Counted from the stretch's first letter, positions 16,354-25,128 are shown. The stretch is DNA of 64,000 nucleotides from Actinomycetota bacterium (GCA_020160915.1 JAIUPK010000006.1:79869-143868); one strand, 5' to 3'. Translations and numbers: made by a program. The notes: generated from the letters alone by a model not told the origin.

Positions 16354-17124
16354 TCACCTGTCGAGAATGGAGGGCACACTGGACGCCGGTACAGGGCGAG
16401 AGAACAGGTAGCCCTGCCCGTAGGTGCACCCTGCCGCAAGGAGCACCTCGAGTTGTGACGTGCGCTCGATGCCCTCGGCCACGACCTCCAACCCGGCGAG
16501 CCTGGCGGCTGAAGCGACCGCGGAGATGATCTCGGCCCGCTCCGGCGCCGTCTCGATGTCAGCAATCAGGCTGCGGTCGAGCTTGAGGGCGTCGGCATCC
16601 ACTTCGATGAACCGCTCCACAGTCGAGGCACCGGTGCCGAAGTCGTCGATGACAACCTTGATCTGCTCGCGACGCAGGGTGGCGAGGTTTGCTTTGACGT
16701 CGTCGCCGCCCAGATCGAACTCGCTCTCGATCACCTCCACGCGCAGATCCTGACAGCGGTGCTGGAAGTCGTCGCACATGGTGACGAGTGAGACGCTGTA
16801 GGCGAGTTGCTGCAGCTCGTACCCCGAGACGTTGACACTCAAGTAGAGGTCGCGGCCGCGCTCGCGTGCCGCGCGATGCCACTCTGCCGCCTCAGCCATC
16901 GCGCGCTTGGTGACCCACACCCCCAGGTCTTCGATGGCTCCGCTGCGCTCGAAGTCCTGGATGAAGTTCACCGGGCCGACCTCGCCCAACTCCGGATGAG
17001 CCCATCTCACGAGTGCCTCGAGCCCCACCGTTTTACCCGACGACAGTTCGACGATCGGTTGGTACACCAGTCGGAACTCGTCACGGTGAAGTGCCGCCGC
17101 GACGGCCTCACGGGTGGTCAGCAT
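16354..17124 (-). CDS. EAL-domain cyclic-di-GMP phosphodiesterase
   Basis: A 256-residue stand-alone EAL domain. The metal and catalytic residues appear in order: LEALVRW (EAL position), LSVNVSG, EVIESEFD, IDDFGTG, LKLDRS, VVAEGIE and YGQGYLFSRP. The set is complete, so it should hydrolyse c-di-GMP to pGpG. ATG 17124 has a GGAAGG site 7 bases upstream; the open frame to 17190 adds a non-conserved tail. There is no membrane or sensor part. It is the upstream partner of the diguanylate cyclase gene. Confidence 0.92.
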   Translation of the reverse strand: MLTTREAVAAALHRDEFRLVYQPIVELSSGKTVGLEALVRWAHPELGEVGPVNFIQDFERSGAIEDLGVWVTKRAMAEAAEWHRAARERGRDLYLSVNVSGYELQQLAYSVSLVTMCDDFQHRCQDLRVEVIESEFDLGGDDVKANLATLRREQIKVVIDDFGTGASTVERFIEVDADALKLDRSLIADIETAPERAEIISAVASAARLAGLEVVAEGIERTSQLEVLLAAGCTYGQGYLFSRPVPASSVPSILDR

Positions 17125-17261
17125 CGTTTCACCTTCCGCGGGATGGACATGAGCGACGGGGATAGTTTCAGGGATGCCCACCCAGCGCAAGCCCCCCCGG
17201 AGGACTCACCCCGCGCGCCTACTGTGGGAAGCGTACGACGAAATGTGTCTGAGGTGATGAA

Positions 17262-17534
17262 ATGCAACGCATCCACTACTCGGGGGTCAGCCTTCTGACG
17301 GGGGACGAGATCGCGCGAGGAGTCGTTCAGTACGCGCAAGCGCTCGCGCATGCGGGCGGGTCTGCAGAGATCAAGCTGCCGGTGCGACTCGGCGATGGTG
17401 GCACGGCGAGCGCCACACTGCTCATCGGCCCGTCAAGTCAGCTCGTGACGGTAGACGAGGCCAGCCCGTTCGACGAGCTCACTGCCCCGGAGGTCATTGA
17501 GCAGTGGCACACGGCGATGTCGCACATCGCCTGA
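17262..17534 (+). CDS. Hypothetical protein
   Basis: A 90-residue protein of unknown function, starting ATG 17262 with GAGGTG seven bases upstream. It contains LLTGDEIARGVVQYAQALAHAG, which suggests a helical N-terminus, and then beta-rich segments. It diverges from the EAL gene and converges with the small gene at 17535, with no space between the stops. Confidence 0.55.
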   Translation: MQRIHYSGVSLLTGDEIARGVVQYAQALAHAGGSAEIKLPVRLGDGGTASATLLIGPSSQLVTVDEASPFDELTAPEVIEQWHTAMSHIA

Positions 17535-17792
17535 TCAGCGCCGGTAGGCATCCACGACCATCGACACGGTCGCATCGAACGAGAGCGACTCGCAGATGTC
17601 CATCGTGTGCAGAATGTCGTCTCCGAGCAAGCCTACGAACACGTTGCCGCGCTTCTGCACGAAACCGATCGTACTGTTCGGAGCCAGGAGGCAGTAGGTG
17701 TCCGGCGCGATGAGCGAGATGTCGAGCGAGTCGGTGACAAAGCGCGACGGCAGCAGTCTCGTGGTGGCGTCGGCGGTTCGGTTCAGTGTCAT
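17535..17792 (-). CDS. Hypothetical protein
   Basis: An 85-residue protein. The frame is open further upstream, but AGGAG just before two adjacent ATG codons places the start at 17792 (or 17795). The sequence (SLDISLIAPDTYCLLAPNST... then FVGLLGDDILHTMD) has no recognised domain. Its stop abuts that of the convergent gene at 17534. Confidence 0.5.
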   Translation of the reverse strand: MTLNRTADATTRLLPSRFVTDSLDISLIAPDTYCLLAPNSTIGFVQKRGNVFVGLLGDDILHTMDICESLSFDATVSMVVDAYRR

Positions 17793-17998
17793 CATGCACT
17801 CCTGTCTGTTCTGCAATCCAATCCCGATGGCACAGGATGCCGCCCCCCATTGACACGGGCGCTGCGCGTGTGGCAGTGCAGGCACCCGCGGTCTCTGAGA
17901 TCGCAGGCGGCCTCGGATGTCAACCCCCAGGCAGTCTCGGCGCGGAGGTGACAGCGTTGAAGAAGCACAGCCACCCTGTGCGGAAATGGAGTCACATC

Positions 17999-18181
17999 AT
18001 GGGTATGGACGACAAGATCAAGAACGCCGCTGATGAGGCCGTGGGCCGCGTCAAGGAGGGCGTCGGTGCCGCGACGGACAACCGCGACCTCGAGAACGAG
18101 GGCAAGGTCGAGCGCGCCAAGGCCGACCTCCACCAGGCCGGCGAGAAGGTCAAGGACACCGTGCGGGACGCCACAAACTGA
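17999..18181 (+). CDS. CsbD family stress protein
   Basis: A 60-residue hydrophilic protein. The CsbD pattern is clear: KIKNAADEAVGRVKEGVG, then LENEGKVERAKADLHQAGEKVKD. CsbD proteins are induced by general stress in many bacteria and are probably intrinsically disordered or helical; the mechanism is unknown. ATG 17999 follows a GGAG site. A strong terminator lies 17 bases after the stop. Confidence 0.9.
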   Translation: MGMDDKIKNAADEAVGRVKEGVGAATDNRDLENEGKVERAKADLHQAGEKVKDTVRDATN

Positions 18182-18197
18182 TCCCACGGACGTAGCG

Positions 18198-18228
18198 AAG
18201 GGGCGGAGCCATCACGGCTCCGCCCCTT
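18198..18228. terminator. Strong hairpin after csbD-like gene
   Basis: AAGGGGCGGAGCC (18198-18210) and GGCTCCGCCCCTT (18216-18228) form a perfect 13-bp stem with a 5-base loop. The A/T ends make it a bidirectional terminator for the CsbD gene and the convergent msr genes. Confidence 0.85.
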
Positions 18229-18259
18229 CCGTCTCTCTGTGGCCAGTCGCCACGCAGCG

Positions 18260-18778
18260 CTAACTGGTCAGCTGCTCCTCGCGGTGCGGGAGCTTCCAGC
18301 CCGGGCGCACGAAGTGGCAGGTGTAGCCGTTGGGGTACTTCTCCAGGTAGTCCTGGTGCTCGTCCTCGGCCTCCCAGAAGTCACCGGCCGGCTCGACCTC
18401 GGTGACAACCTTGCCCGGCCAGAGGCCCGAGGCATCCACGTCGGCGATCGTGTCGAGGGCGACCCGCTTCTGCTCGTCGGTGGTGAAGTAGATCGCCGAA
18501 CGGTAGCTGCGACCGATGTCGTTGCCCTGACGGTTCTTCGTCGACGGGTCGTGGATCTGGAAGAAGAACTCCAGAAGGTCACGGTAGGAGATCAGAGACG
18601 GGTCGAAGACGATCTCGACCGCCTCGGCGTGGTCACCGTGGTTGCGGTAGGTCGCGTTGGGCGTGTCCCCGCCGGAGTAGCCGACGCGGGTGGAGATCAC
18701 TCCCGGGCGACGCCGCAGAAGCTGCTGGGCGCCCCAGAAACATCCACCGGCAAGAATCGCGGTCTCGGTGTTGGCCAT
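18260..18778 (-). CDS. msrA: Peptide-methionine (S)-S-oxide reductase
   Basis: A 172-residue enzyme that reduces the S-epimer of methionine sulfoxide in oxidised proteins. The catalytic cysteine is in AGGCFWGAQ near residue 13; [15 protein letters not shown] and FFQIHDPST are family marks. A second cysteine near the C-terminus (YTCHF) may act as resolving residue. It is separated from msrB by two bases and both read leftward, so they form one operon for repair of both epimers. Confidence 0.95.
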   Translation of the reverse strand: MANTETAILAGGCFWGAQQLLRRRPGVISTRVGYSGGDTPNATYRNHGDHAEAVEIVFDPSLISYRDLLEFFFQIHDPSTKNRQGNDIGRSYRSAIYFTTDEQKRVALDTIADVDASGLWPGKVVTEVEPAGDFWEAEDEHQDYLEKYPNGYTCHFVRPGWKLPHREEQLTS

Positions 18779-18780
18779 GG

Positions 18781-19239
18781 TCAGGCTCCCTTCGTGGTGG
18801 TGAACAGGCTGCGGTAGTCACCGTAGCCCGCGGCTTCGAGCTGGTCCACCGGGATGAACCTCAGCGCGGCCGAGTTGATGCAGTAGCGCATGCCGCCCTC
18901 GGCGATCGGCCCGTCGTCGAACAGGTGACCCAGGTGGCTGTCACCGTTGGTCGAGCGCACCTCGGTGCGAAGCATGCCCCAGCTCTTGTCGTCGTGGCGC
19001 ACGATGTAGGCGGAGTTGATCGGCCTGGTGAAACTCGGCCAACCCGATCCGCTGTCGAACTTGTCGGTCGACGAGAACAGCGGCTCGCCCGAGACGATGT
19101 CGACGTAGATGCCGTCGGCGTGGTTGTCCCAGAACTCGTTGCGGAAGGCTGGCTCCGTGGCGTTCTTCTGAGTGACCGCGAACTGCTCAGCGTTCAACTG
19201 AGCGACGGCGGTCGGGTCCTTGCGGTACACGGTGGTCAT
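18781..19239 (-). CDS. msrB: Peptide-methionine (R)-S-oxide reductase
   Basis: A 152-residue partner of MsrA for the R-epimer. Core marks are [22 protein letters not shown] in two parts, [22 protein letters not shown] and the catalytic RYCINSAAL. The CxxC pairs that bind structural zinc in many MsrB proteins are replaced by serines (SGEPLFSS), so this is a zinc-free form. ATG 19239 is the start. First gene of the msrB-msrA unit. Confidence 0.95.
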   Translation of the reverse strand: MTTVYRKDPTAVAQLNAEQFAVTQKNATEPAFRNEFWDNHADGIYVDIVSGEPLFSSTDKFDSGSGWPSFTRPINSAYIVRHDDKSWGMLRTEVRSTNGDSHLGHLFDDGPIAEGGMRYCINSAALRFIPVDQLEAAGYGDYRSLFTTTKGA

Positions 19240-19318
19240 GTGGATCTGCTCCTTGTCGGGTCGCTGGCTGCGGCCCTCACCTAGTGGAACAGCGGGAGCA
19301 CCGATAAAGTTCCCGCAG

Positions 19319-19975
19319 TCAGCGGCGCGTGAAGATCTGGTGCACGACCCCGGATGGCGATGCCGCGCTCTCGATGGAGAATCGCTCCTCGAGACCCTCC
19401 AGCCCGTCCCACAGTCGCACCCCGCGGCCGAGGACTACCGGCACCACGACGATGTGCAGGTGGTCCACCAGGTCTGCCGCGAGAAACTCGCGCACGACGG
19501 TCGGCCCCCCGCCGAGTCGCACGTCGAGACCCCCGGCTAGCTCGGAGGCGAGATCGAGCGCGGCCTGCGGTGAGGCATCCCGGAACAGGAAGGTGGTCTC
19601 GCCGAGGGTGAGGTCCGGGCGAGCGTGATGGGTCAGCACGACGACGGGAGTGTGGAAGGGAGGCTCGTCGCCCCACCAGCCCTGCCAGTCGTCTTCCTGC
19701 CACGGCCCCTGCTGCGGACCGAACTTGCGGCGGCCCATGATCTCAGCGCCGATGCCGACCCAGCCGGCCGCGGCGAAGGCGTCATCGACGCCCGTCGTTC
19801 CCTGCCCGATCGCCTCGGCGTCGTGGCCGGTCATGCTCACGAAGGTGCGCGTGGGAAAGAACCAGCTCATCAGGCGGCTGCCCGCATGTCCGAACGGGGC
19901 GTCGAACGCCTGCCCCTCGCCGGTCGCGAACCCGTCGAGTGAGACGGCGAGGCTGTGCACCCTGAGTTTCGTCAC
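19319..19975 (-). CDS. Dihydrofolate reductase-like (RibD C-terminal domain) family protein
   Basis: A 218-residue protein of the dihydrofolate reductase/RibD-C superfamily. It starts [19 protein letters not shown] (GTG 19975); the later [23 protein letters not shown] and [22 protein letters not shown] match the NADPH-binding and C-terminal parts of the family. Such proteins are annotated as putative reductases and their substrates are generally unknown. The frame stays open to 21613 but the upstream part is a shadow of the serine hydrolase on the other strand. Confidence 0.88.
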   Translation of the reverse strand: MTKLRVHSLAVSLDGFATGEGQAFDAPFGHAGSRLMSWFFPTRTFVSMTGHDAEAIGQGTTGVDDAFAAAGWVGIGAEIMGRRKFGPQQGPWQEDDWQGWWGDEPPFHTPVVVLTHHARPDLTLGETTFLFRDASPQAALDLASELAGGLDVRLGGGPTVVREFLAADLVDHLHIVVVPVVLGRGVRLWDGLEGLEERFSIESAASPSGVVHQIFTRR

Positions 19976-20104
19976 GACGTCGACGGTAGCAGCGTCGCCG
20001 CCGGATCGGCAGCCCCGGCGAACCCGCCCTGTGGACGGGTGATTGACCATGTCATCTGCATCGGCTTGACTCACTGAAGTACATTCAGCGAAGGAGAGAC
20101 CCCC

Positions 20105-21502
20105 GTGAGCAGGAGCCCCCGCCGTGCACGCTGGCGTCGATCCACCGCGGCAATCGCAGCTCTGGCCTTCGTCGCGCTCTCCGCGAGCGCGGTTGCACCT
20201 GCTGTCGCCGCTCCCGCGGCACCCATCGTGGTCGAGATGACGCCCGCGCTGAAGGCAAAGATCCAGGCGTTGATCGACGATTTCCGCACGAGCCATTCCA
20301 TCTCCGGCATCTCGGCCGCGGTCGTCACGCCCGACCCTCACGGGCCCAACCCCGTGATCACCACCTTCGCCTCCGGCGAGCCGTCGTTCGGTTCGGGAAC
20401 CCAGGTCGACGCGTCGACCCAGTTCGAACTCGGATCGGAGACGAAGGCCTTCACCGCCGACCTGCTCGCCTACCTCGTCGCCTCCAATGTGGTGTCTCTC
20501 GATGACCCGGTGCAGATGTATGCGCCGGTTGGGATAACGGTGCCGGAGTGGATCGACCCCGACTCGGGCGTTCACACCCCGATCACCCTGCGCGACCTCG
20601 CGACCCACCAGGCTGGGCTGCCCGACCCGCCGTGGAACTTCAACGAGGGCTGCGGGGGACCTCCAAGCTGCGAGAACCCGCGCCCCGGCTACACGCAGAC
20701 AATGCTGTGGAGTGGGCTCGAGAGTCAGCTTCTGCTGTGGCAGCCGGGCACCCGATGGCTCTACTCGAACTGGGGCTTCGGCCTGCTCAGCACGATCCTG
20801 TCGAATGTTGTCAATTCCGTGCCGATCACGGATCCTCCCGCGTACCAACTGACCATCGAACAGGCCTTCCTCGACGACCTCGGCATGTCGTCGACGGAGC
20901 TCGAACCGCCGAGCCCGCCCATCGCCACCCCTTACTACTCCACTGGAGCGCCGGCGTTCTACTGGGACAACACCAACGCCATCAGCGGGGCCGGCGGCCT
21001 CATCTCCAACGCGAACGACATGGGCACGTGGGTAGCCGCACACCTCGGCTACAACACGGCTGGCGCGTCCCTCGGCGTGCGGTCGATGGCGAACACCCTT
21101 CTTCCGGTCAGCACCATCACCACCGAGTGCTCCTCGGATTCGCAGTGTGGGCCCGCCGACTTCCAGATGGGGCTCGCCTGGCAGCTCTACTCCGCGACGC
21201 ACGCTGACATGGGCGCGCCCTGGGCGTTCAAGAACGGCGGCACCGCCGGTTCCAGCACCGACACGGTCATGGCGTCGAGCCTGGGGCTCGGTGTGACGAC
21301 GATGTTCAACCAGGAGCGGAAGGACAACGATGAGGTCGCGGCGGTCATCCTGAGATTGCTCATCGCTCAGACGAAGCTTGCTGACACCGGGTCTGCGACC
21401 TCTGGGCTGGGCGCCACGGCGCTCGGCGCTGCGGCGCTTCTGGCGCTCGGCATCGCGCTCGCGACCGATCGGCGAAGGCGCATCGGGCGCACTGGCCGCT
21501 AG
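20105..21502 (+). CDS. Secreted serine hydrolase (beta-lactamase/class C family) with LAxTG sorting signal
   Basis: A 465-residue exported protein. An N-terminal signal peptide (Arg-rich start, hydrophobic core, AVAAP cleavage region near residue 36) precedes a beta-lactamase-fold domain. The nucleophile lies in SETK near residue 111; YSNWGFG supplies the tyrosine of the YxN motif, and KNGGTAG stands where KTG is expected. The C-terminus has LADTG at about residue 425, a hydrophobic span and an Arg-rich tail, which is the layout of a sortase (class E-type) anchor. It likely acts on cell-wall peptides or D-amino-acid esters. GTG start with GGAGAG upstream. Confidence 0.87.
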   Translation: MSRSPRRARWRRSTAAIAALAFVALSASAVAPAVAAPAAPIVVEMTPALKAKIQALIDDFRTSHSISGISAAVVTPDPHGPNPVITTFASGEPSFGSGTQVDASTQFELGSETKAFTADLLAYLVASNVVSLDDPVQMYAPVGITVPEWIDPDSGVHTPITLRDLATHQAGLPDPPWNFNEGCGGPPSCENPRPGYTQTMLWSGLESQLLLWQPGTRWLYSNWGFGLLSTILSNVVNSVPITDPPAYQLTIEQAFLDDLGMSSTELEPPSPPIATPYYSTGAPAFYWDNTNAISGAGGLISNANDMGTWVAAHLGYNTAGASLGVRSMANTLLPVSTITTECSSDSQCGPADFQMGLAWQLYSATHADMGAPWAFKNGGTAGSSTDTVMASSLGLGVTTMFNQERKDNDEVAAVILRLLIAQTKLADTGSATSGLGATALGAAALLALGIALATDRRRRIGRTGR

Positions 21503-21506
21503 GACG

Positions 21507-22148
21507 TCAGGCAGCCAAGTGGAACGTGTTCGCGAAACGCGCGAGCAACTCGCCACGCCCGTGCAGCACCTCGACCACGCCTGACGAGATCGCACGGTCC
21601 GGGGCGAGTTCACCCGAGATCAGGCGCCGGATGTCCGGCCCGGCGGCAAAGGCCAGGTCGGCCGGCCCGTCGCCTCGGGTCACGTCGAGGGCTGCGCCAT
21701 CCACGTGAATGAGCAGTTCGGCGGCCCCCACCCTCGCCGCGTACGCCGTCGCGGGAAGGGTCGCCGCGACGTTCTGCCGGAACGCCGTGCGCAGCGTCAT
21801 CGTCATCGAGTCCGGCGTGACGATCTGCTCGTCGCGAGGATCGTCCAGTGTCTTGAACCCCCAGGCGCCGAGGCCCAGCACGACCGGCTCGAGTTCACGG
21901 CCGTAGGGCGTCAGCTCGTACACGACCACGCGGGAGTGCGGTGCGCGGCGCAGCACTCCCGCCTCCTGGAGCTCCTTGAGGCGTGCGGCCAGGATGTTGC
22001 TCGGGATGCGCGGCAGCCCGGCCGCGAGCTCGCTGTATCTGCGGGGTCCGACCAGCAGGTCGCGCACGATGAGCAGCGCCCAACGCTCGCCGATGAGCTC
22101 GAGCGCGCGGGTGATGCCGTCGTGCTGTCCGTACTCGCGTGCCGCCAT
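21507..22148 (-). CDS. HxlR family transcriptional regulator
   Basis: A 213-residue regulator. The N-terminal winged helix has the HxlR pattern: ALELIGERWALLIVRDLL, then GPRRYSELAAGLPRIPSNILAARLKELQEAGVL in two parts, then VVVYELTPYGREL. The C-terminal 100 residues resemble a sterol-carrier (SCP2)-like domain, which is seen in some actinobacterial HxlR proteins and may bind a hydrophobic ligand. ATG 22148 is five bases after the stop of the VOC gene, so both are in one operon. Confidence 0.88.
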   Translation of the reverse strand: MAAREYGQHDGITRALELIGERWALLIVRDLLVGPRRYSELAAGLPRIPSNILAARLKELQEAGVLRRAPHSRVVVYELTPYGRELEPVVLGLGAWGFKTLDDPRDEQIVTPDSMTMTLRTAFRQNVAATLPATAYAARVGAAELLIHVDGAALDVTRGDGPADLAFAAGPDIRRLISGELAPDRAISSGVVEVLHGRGELLARFANTFHLAA

Positions 22149-22153
22149 CGACC

Positions 22154-22588
22154 TCAGGCCTGCTGTTCCGCGGCAGCCTCGGGCTCTGCGGTCGCGGCGG
22201 TCGGGTCCATCCACCCGAACTCGAGGTGGTTGCCGTCGGGGTCGGTGATCGGGCGCTGGTACATGAATCCGTAGTCCTCGACGGGGCCGGGCTCGGCTCC
22301 CCCGGCGGCGAGACCCGCAGCGATGGTGCGGTCCACGGCCTCGCGGCTGTCGAGGAAGATGATGGTCGCCGACACCGGGCTGACCTTGGGGTCGCCGAGC
22401 GGCAGGTCGGTGAGGGTCTGGAAGAACTCCCGCGTCATGATCATGAAGTAGCTGTGGTCCTCCTCGACCACGAAGCATGCCCCGTTGTGATCGGACATCG
22501 CGGGGTTGAAGGTGAAGCCGACCGCCGTGTAGAAGGCTTTCGCGCGATCCAGGTCGGTGACCGGCAGGCTGACGAACATCGAGGTCAT
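22154..22588 (-). CDS. VOC (glyoxalase/bleomycin-resistance) family protein
   Basis: A 144-residue metal-fold protein. The paired beta-alpha-beta modules are visible: MFVSLPVTDLDRAKAFYTAVGF at the N-terminus (in two parts) and the second module ending ITDPDGNHLEFGWMD. The terminal Glu of the fold is in HLEFGW. Members act as lyases, dioxygenases or binding proteins; the reaction here is unknown. ATG 22588 has GAGGAG upstream. It precedes the HxlR gene and has a short inverted repeat in its promoter region. Confidence 0.88.
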   Translation of the reverse strand: MTSMFVSLPVTDLDRAKAFYTAVGFTFNPAMSDHNGACFVVEEDHSYFMIMTREFFQTLTDLPLGDPKVSPVSATIIFLDSREAVDRTIAAGLAAGGAEPGPVEDYGFMYQRPITDPDGNHLEFGWMDPTAATAEPEAAAEQQA

Positions 22589-22623
22589 GGGGTTTTCTCC
22601 TCAGCTGTGGTGGATGGCGTTAA

Positions 22624-22642
22624 CACTTGCAAAAAACAAGTG
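22624..22642. promoter_or_regulatory. Inverted repeat upstream of the VOC-HxlR operon
   Basis: CACTTG (22624-22629) and CAAGTG (22637-22642) are perfect inverted arms around CAAAAAA. The site lies 36 bases upstream of the VOC start and is a plausible HxlR autoregulatory operator. It could also serve as a weak terminator of the preceding quinone-reductase gene. Confidence 0.5.
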
Positions 22643-22658
22643 CGGCGTCAAGAGGTCC

Positions 22659-23678
22659 CTAGCTCGCGACGTCGATGAGCACCTTGCCGACGGCTCCACC
22701 CTCGACGGCATCGTGCGCGGCCGCGGTGTCGGCGAGCGGGAACCGCGTCAACGGCAGGCCGTGCTCCTCGCCCACCTCGAGTGCGCCCGCGGCGGCGGCC
22801 GCGGTGACGTCGGCCGCCGCTGAAGCGAGCGCCGCGTGCCCCACGGTGTACAAGAGCACGTACTGCAGCCGGGCGTTGAGGCCCATGAATGCGCGCATGG
22901 GGATGGTGGCGGCATGCCCGCTGTTGGCGTAGATCGCGACCGAGCCCCGCGTCGCGAGCACCGCACCCACCAGCTCGACGTTGCGGATGATGTCGACGTC
23001 GACCACGATGTCCACGCCGCCGGGAGCCAGGCTCCGGATGCCCGCCGCCGGGTCACCCGTCGTGTAGTCGATCACGTGGTCGGCGCCGGCGGCTCTCGCC
23101 AGTGCGGCCTTGCCCTCGCTCGACACCGTCGTGATCACGGTCGCGCCCGCCCACTTCGCGAGCTGGATCGCAGCGTGGCCCACGGCACCGGCGCCGCCGG
23201 TGACGAGCACGGTGCGCCCGGCGAGGGCGCCAGGCGCCAGGCGGGTCGGGCCATCCTCGTGCACGGTCAGCGCTCGGTGGGCCGTCATCGCGGGAACCCC
23301 GAGGCTCGCGCCGACGTCGAAGCTCACCGAGTCGGGCAGCCTCACGGCCTTATCGGCGACGACGACCGTGAACTCCTGCGCTGTGCCCTCGGGCGATTCG
23401 TGCTGGGCGAGGTAGATCCACACCCGGTCGCCGACCGCGAGCCCGGTGACCCCGCCTCCGAGTGCATCGACGACTCCCGCGCCGTCCTGGTCGGGTACGA
23501 CGTCGCCAGCCAGTTCGCTCGGCCCGGTCTGCGCCGCGCGTCGCTTCCAGTCCGTCGGGTTGACGCCGCTGACGAGCATTCGCACCCGAACCTGGCCGGG
23601 CCCCGGCTCAGGGATGGCGCGGTCGACCAGCCTGAGCACGTCGGAGGTTCCGGTGCTGCTGTAGACGATCGATCTCAT
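22659..23678 (-). CDS. NADPH:quinone reductase-like zinc-free alcohol dehydrogenase
   Basis: A 339-residue medium-chain dehydrogenase. It lacks the zinc ligands of classic alcohol dehydrogenases. The GroES-like part has PGPGQVRVRMLVSGVNPTDWKRR (two adjoining parts) and PDQDGAGVV; the Rossmann part has VLVTGGAGAVGHAAIQLAKWAGA. The enzyme probably reduces quinones or enones with NADPH. The start ATG 23678 (MRSIVYSSTG) is chosen over the longer frame. It diverges from the ArsR gene with about 100 bases between. Confidence 0.9.
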   Translation of the reverse strand: MRSIVYSSTGTSDVLRLVDRAIPEPGPGQVRVRMLVSGVNPTDWKRRAAQTGPSELAGDVVPDQDGAGVVDALGGGVTGLAVGDRVWIYLAQHESPEGTAQEFTVVVADKAVRLPDSVSFDVGASLGVPAMTAHRALTVHEDGPTRLAPGALAGRTVLVTGGAGAVGHAAIQLAKWAGATVITTVSSEGKAALARAAGADHVIDYTTGDPAAGIRSLAPGGVDIVVDVDIIRNVELVGAVLATRGSVAIYANSGHAATIPMRAFMGLNARLQYVLLYTVGHAALASAAADVTAAAAAGALEVGEEHGLPLTRFPLADTAAAHDAVEGGAVGKVLIDVAS

Positions 23679-23760
23679 GAGTCCGATGGTACGACTCACG
23701 CAGCGAGACGGCGGCGGCCCGCCCGCGCTGCGCAACCGGTCTTGCGCTCTCCCGATCGAG

Positions 23761-23785
23761 GTTGTAACGTACAACCAAATGGTTG
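23761..23785. promoter_or_regulatory. Two overlapping palindromes over the ArsR start
   Basis: GTTGTA-ACG-TACAAC (23761-23775) and CAACC-AAAT-GGTTG (23772-23785) share bases and the second one covers the ATG at 23779. This arrangement suggests autoregulation by the ArsR-type protein, and a leaderless or very short 5' leader because there is no ribosome binding site. Confidence 0.55.
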
Positions 23786-24117
23786 TAGATGAACTCACCG
23801 ATGACGACGTGAACCGGATCTTCCGGGCTCTCGCCGACACCACACGACGCGACATCGTGCGCCGAACGCTCGTCGAGGAGATCTCGGTGTCGCAACTGGC
23901 AGACCTGTACGCGATGTCATTCGCGGCCGTTCAGAAGCACGTCGCAGTACTGGAGGAGGCGAGGCTGGTGACAAAGCACCCACGCGGTCGCGAGCGCCTG
24001 GTGCGCGGTAACCCGGAGCGCATCAACCAGGCTCAGCGCCTGCTCGACCAGTTCGAACAACTCTGGCGTTCGAGGATCGACCGCCTTGACATCCTGCTCG
24101 AAGAAGAATCCCACTAG
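23779..24117 (+). CDS. ArsR-type winged-helix regulator
   Basis: A 112-residue ArsR/SmtB-like regulator of the class found before SRPBCC genes. It reads VNRIFRALADTTRRDIVRRTL, then the recognition region ISVSQLADLYAMSFAAVQKHVAVLEEARLV in two parts. No metal-binding cysteines are present. ATG 23779 (MVVDEL) is chosen because it begins the conserved part and lies in a palindrome; the longer frame to 23677 is open but adds a non-conserved stretch. The SRPBCC gene follows 12 bases later. Confidence 0.88.
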   Translation: MVVDELTDDDVNRIFRALADTTRRDIVRRTLVEEISVSQLADLYAMSFAAVQKHVAVLEEARLVTKHPRGRERLVRGNPERINQAQRLLDQFEQLWRSRIDRLDILLEEESH

Positions 24118-24129
24118 GAAGGGCGCACC

Positions 24130-25113
24130 ATGCCGATCACCTCAGTCGAGAAGAACCTCGACGACCTCACCATCACGATCGTCGCGGACTTCGCGGCGCC
24201 GCTCCGCCGACTCTGGGATGCCTACGCCGACCCCCGCCAGATCGAGCGCTTCTGGGGTCCGCCGACCTATCCCGCGACGTTCCTGCGGCACGACGTCGCG
24301 GTCGGTGGGCGCAGCGTCTACCGCATGACCGGCCCCACCGGCGACGAGCACTACGGCTGCTGGGAGTGGACGGGTGTCAACGCCCCGCACTCCTTCGAAG
24401 TCGTCGACTGGTTCGCGGATGCCACGGGCGCACCGAACACCGACCTGCCCGGCACCCACGTGACCTTCGCCTTCGAGCCCACCGACAGCGGATCCCGCCT
24501 CACCACGACATCGCGCTTCGACTCGCTGGAGCAGCTCGAGCAGCTGCTCGCCATGCAGATGCTCGAGGGCACGAAGGAGGCCATGTCGCAGATCGATGCC
24601 GTGCTCGCCGACCTCGCCGCGTTCGCGAGCGATCAGGCGGTGGAGGCCCAGATCCTCAGCGACACGCAGGTGCGGGTGGCCCGCGTCATCCGCGGCTCGG
24701 TCGATCAGGTCTGGCGCGCACACAACGATGCCGACCTCATGAAGCAGTGGCTGCTCGGCCCCGACGGCTGGACGATGCCGGTGTGCGAGATCGCCGCGAA
24801 CGTCGGCGACAGCTACCGCTACGTCTGGGAGCCGGTCGGCGGCGGCGAGGGTTTCGGGTTCACCGGCGAGCTGCTCGAGAGCGAGCCGCCGTATCGCGCG
24901 GTCACCACCGAGGCGATGATCGGACTCGATGCACCGGCGACGCTCAACGAGCTCACGCTGACCGCTGTTGAGGGCGGCACGCTGCTGTCGCTGATGATCA
25001 CCTACGCGAACGCCGAGCAACGCGACGCGATCCTCGCCACCGGCATGACCGGCGGTATGGAGACGAGCTACGCCCGACTCGAGGGTCTGCTGGGGGCTGG
25101 CGTTCGGGCCTGA
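24130..25113 (+). CDS. Protein with two tandem SRPBCC (AHSA1-like) domains
   Basis: A 327-residue protein made of two START/AHSA1-type domains. Domain 1 (about 1-155) has RLWDAYADPRQIERFWGP and GGRSVYRMTG; domain 2 (about 165-320) has QVWRAHNDADLMKQWLLGPDG. The fold has a hydrophobic cavity, and members downstream of ArsR genes are thought to bind small ligands; the ligand is unknown. Ribosome binding site GGAAGG is seven bases upstream. Fusion of two domains in one chain is less common than single-domain forms. Confidence 0.88.
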   Translation: MPITSVEKNLDDLTITIVADFAAPLRRLWDAYADPRQIERFWGPPTYPATFLRHDVAVGGRSVYRMTGPTGDEHYGCWEWTGVNAPHSFEVVDWFADATGAPNTDLPGTHVTFAFEPTDSGSRLTTTSRFDSLEQLEQLLAMQMLEGTKEAMSQIDAVLADLAAFASDQAVEAQILSDTQVRVARVIRGSVDQVWRAHNDADLMKQWLLGPDGWTMPVCEIAANVGDSYRYVWEPVGGGEGFGFTGELLESEPPYRAVTTEAMIGLDAPATLNELTLTAVEGGTLLSLMITYANAEQRDAILATGMTGGMETSYARLEGLLGAGVRA

Positions 25114-25128
25114 ATGGCCTGCTGACCG

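Noticed and set aside
19976-21613. Upstream part of a 764-codon open frame on the minus strand
   Set aside because: Only the C-terminal 218 residues look like a protein family; the rest is the reverse of the serine hydrolase gene and is Arg/Gly/His-rich without motifs.
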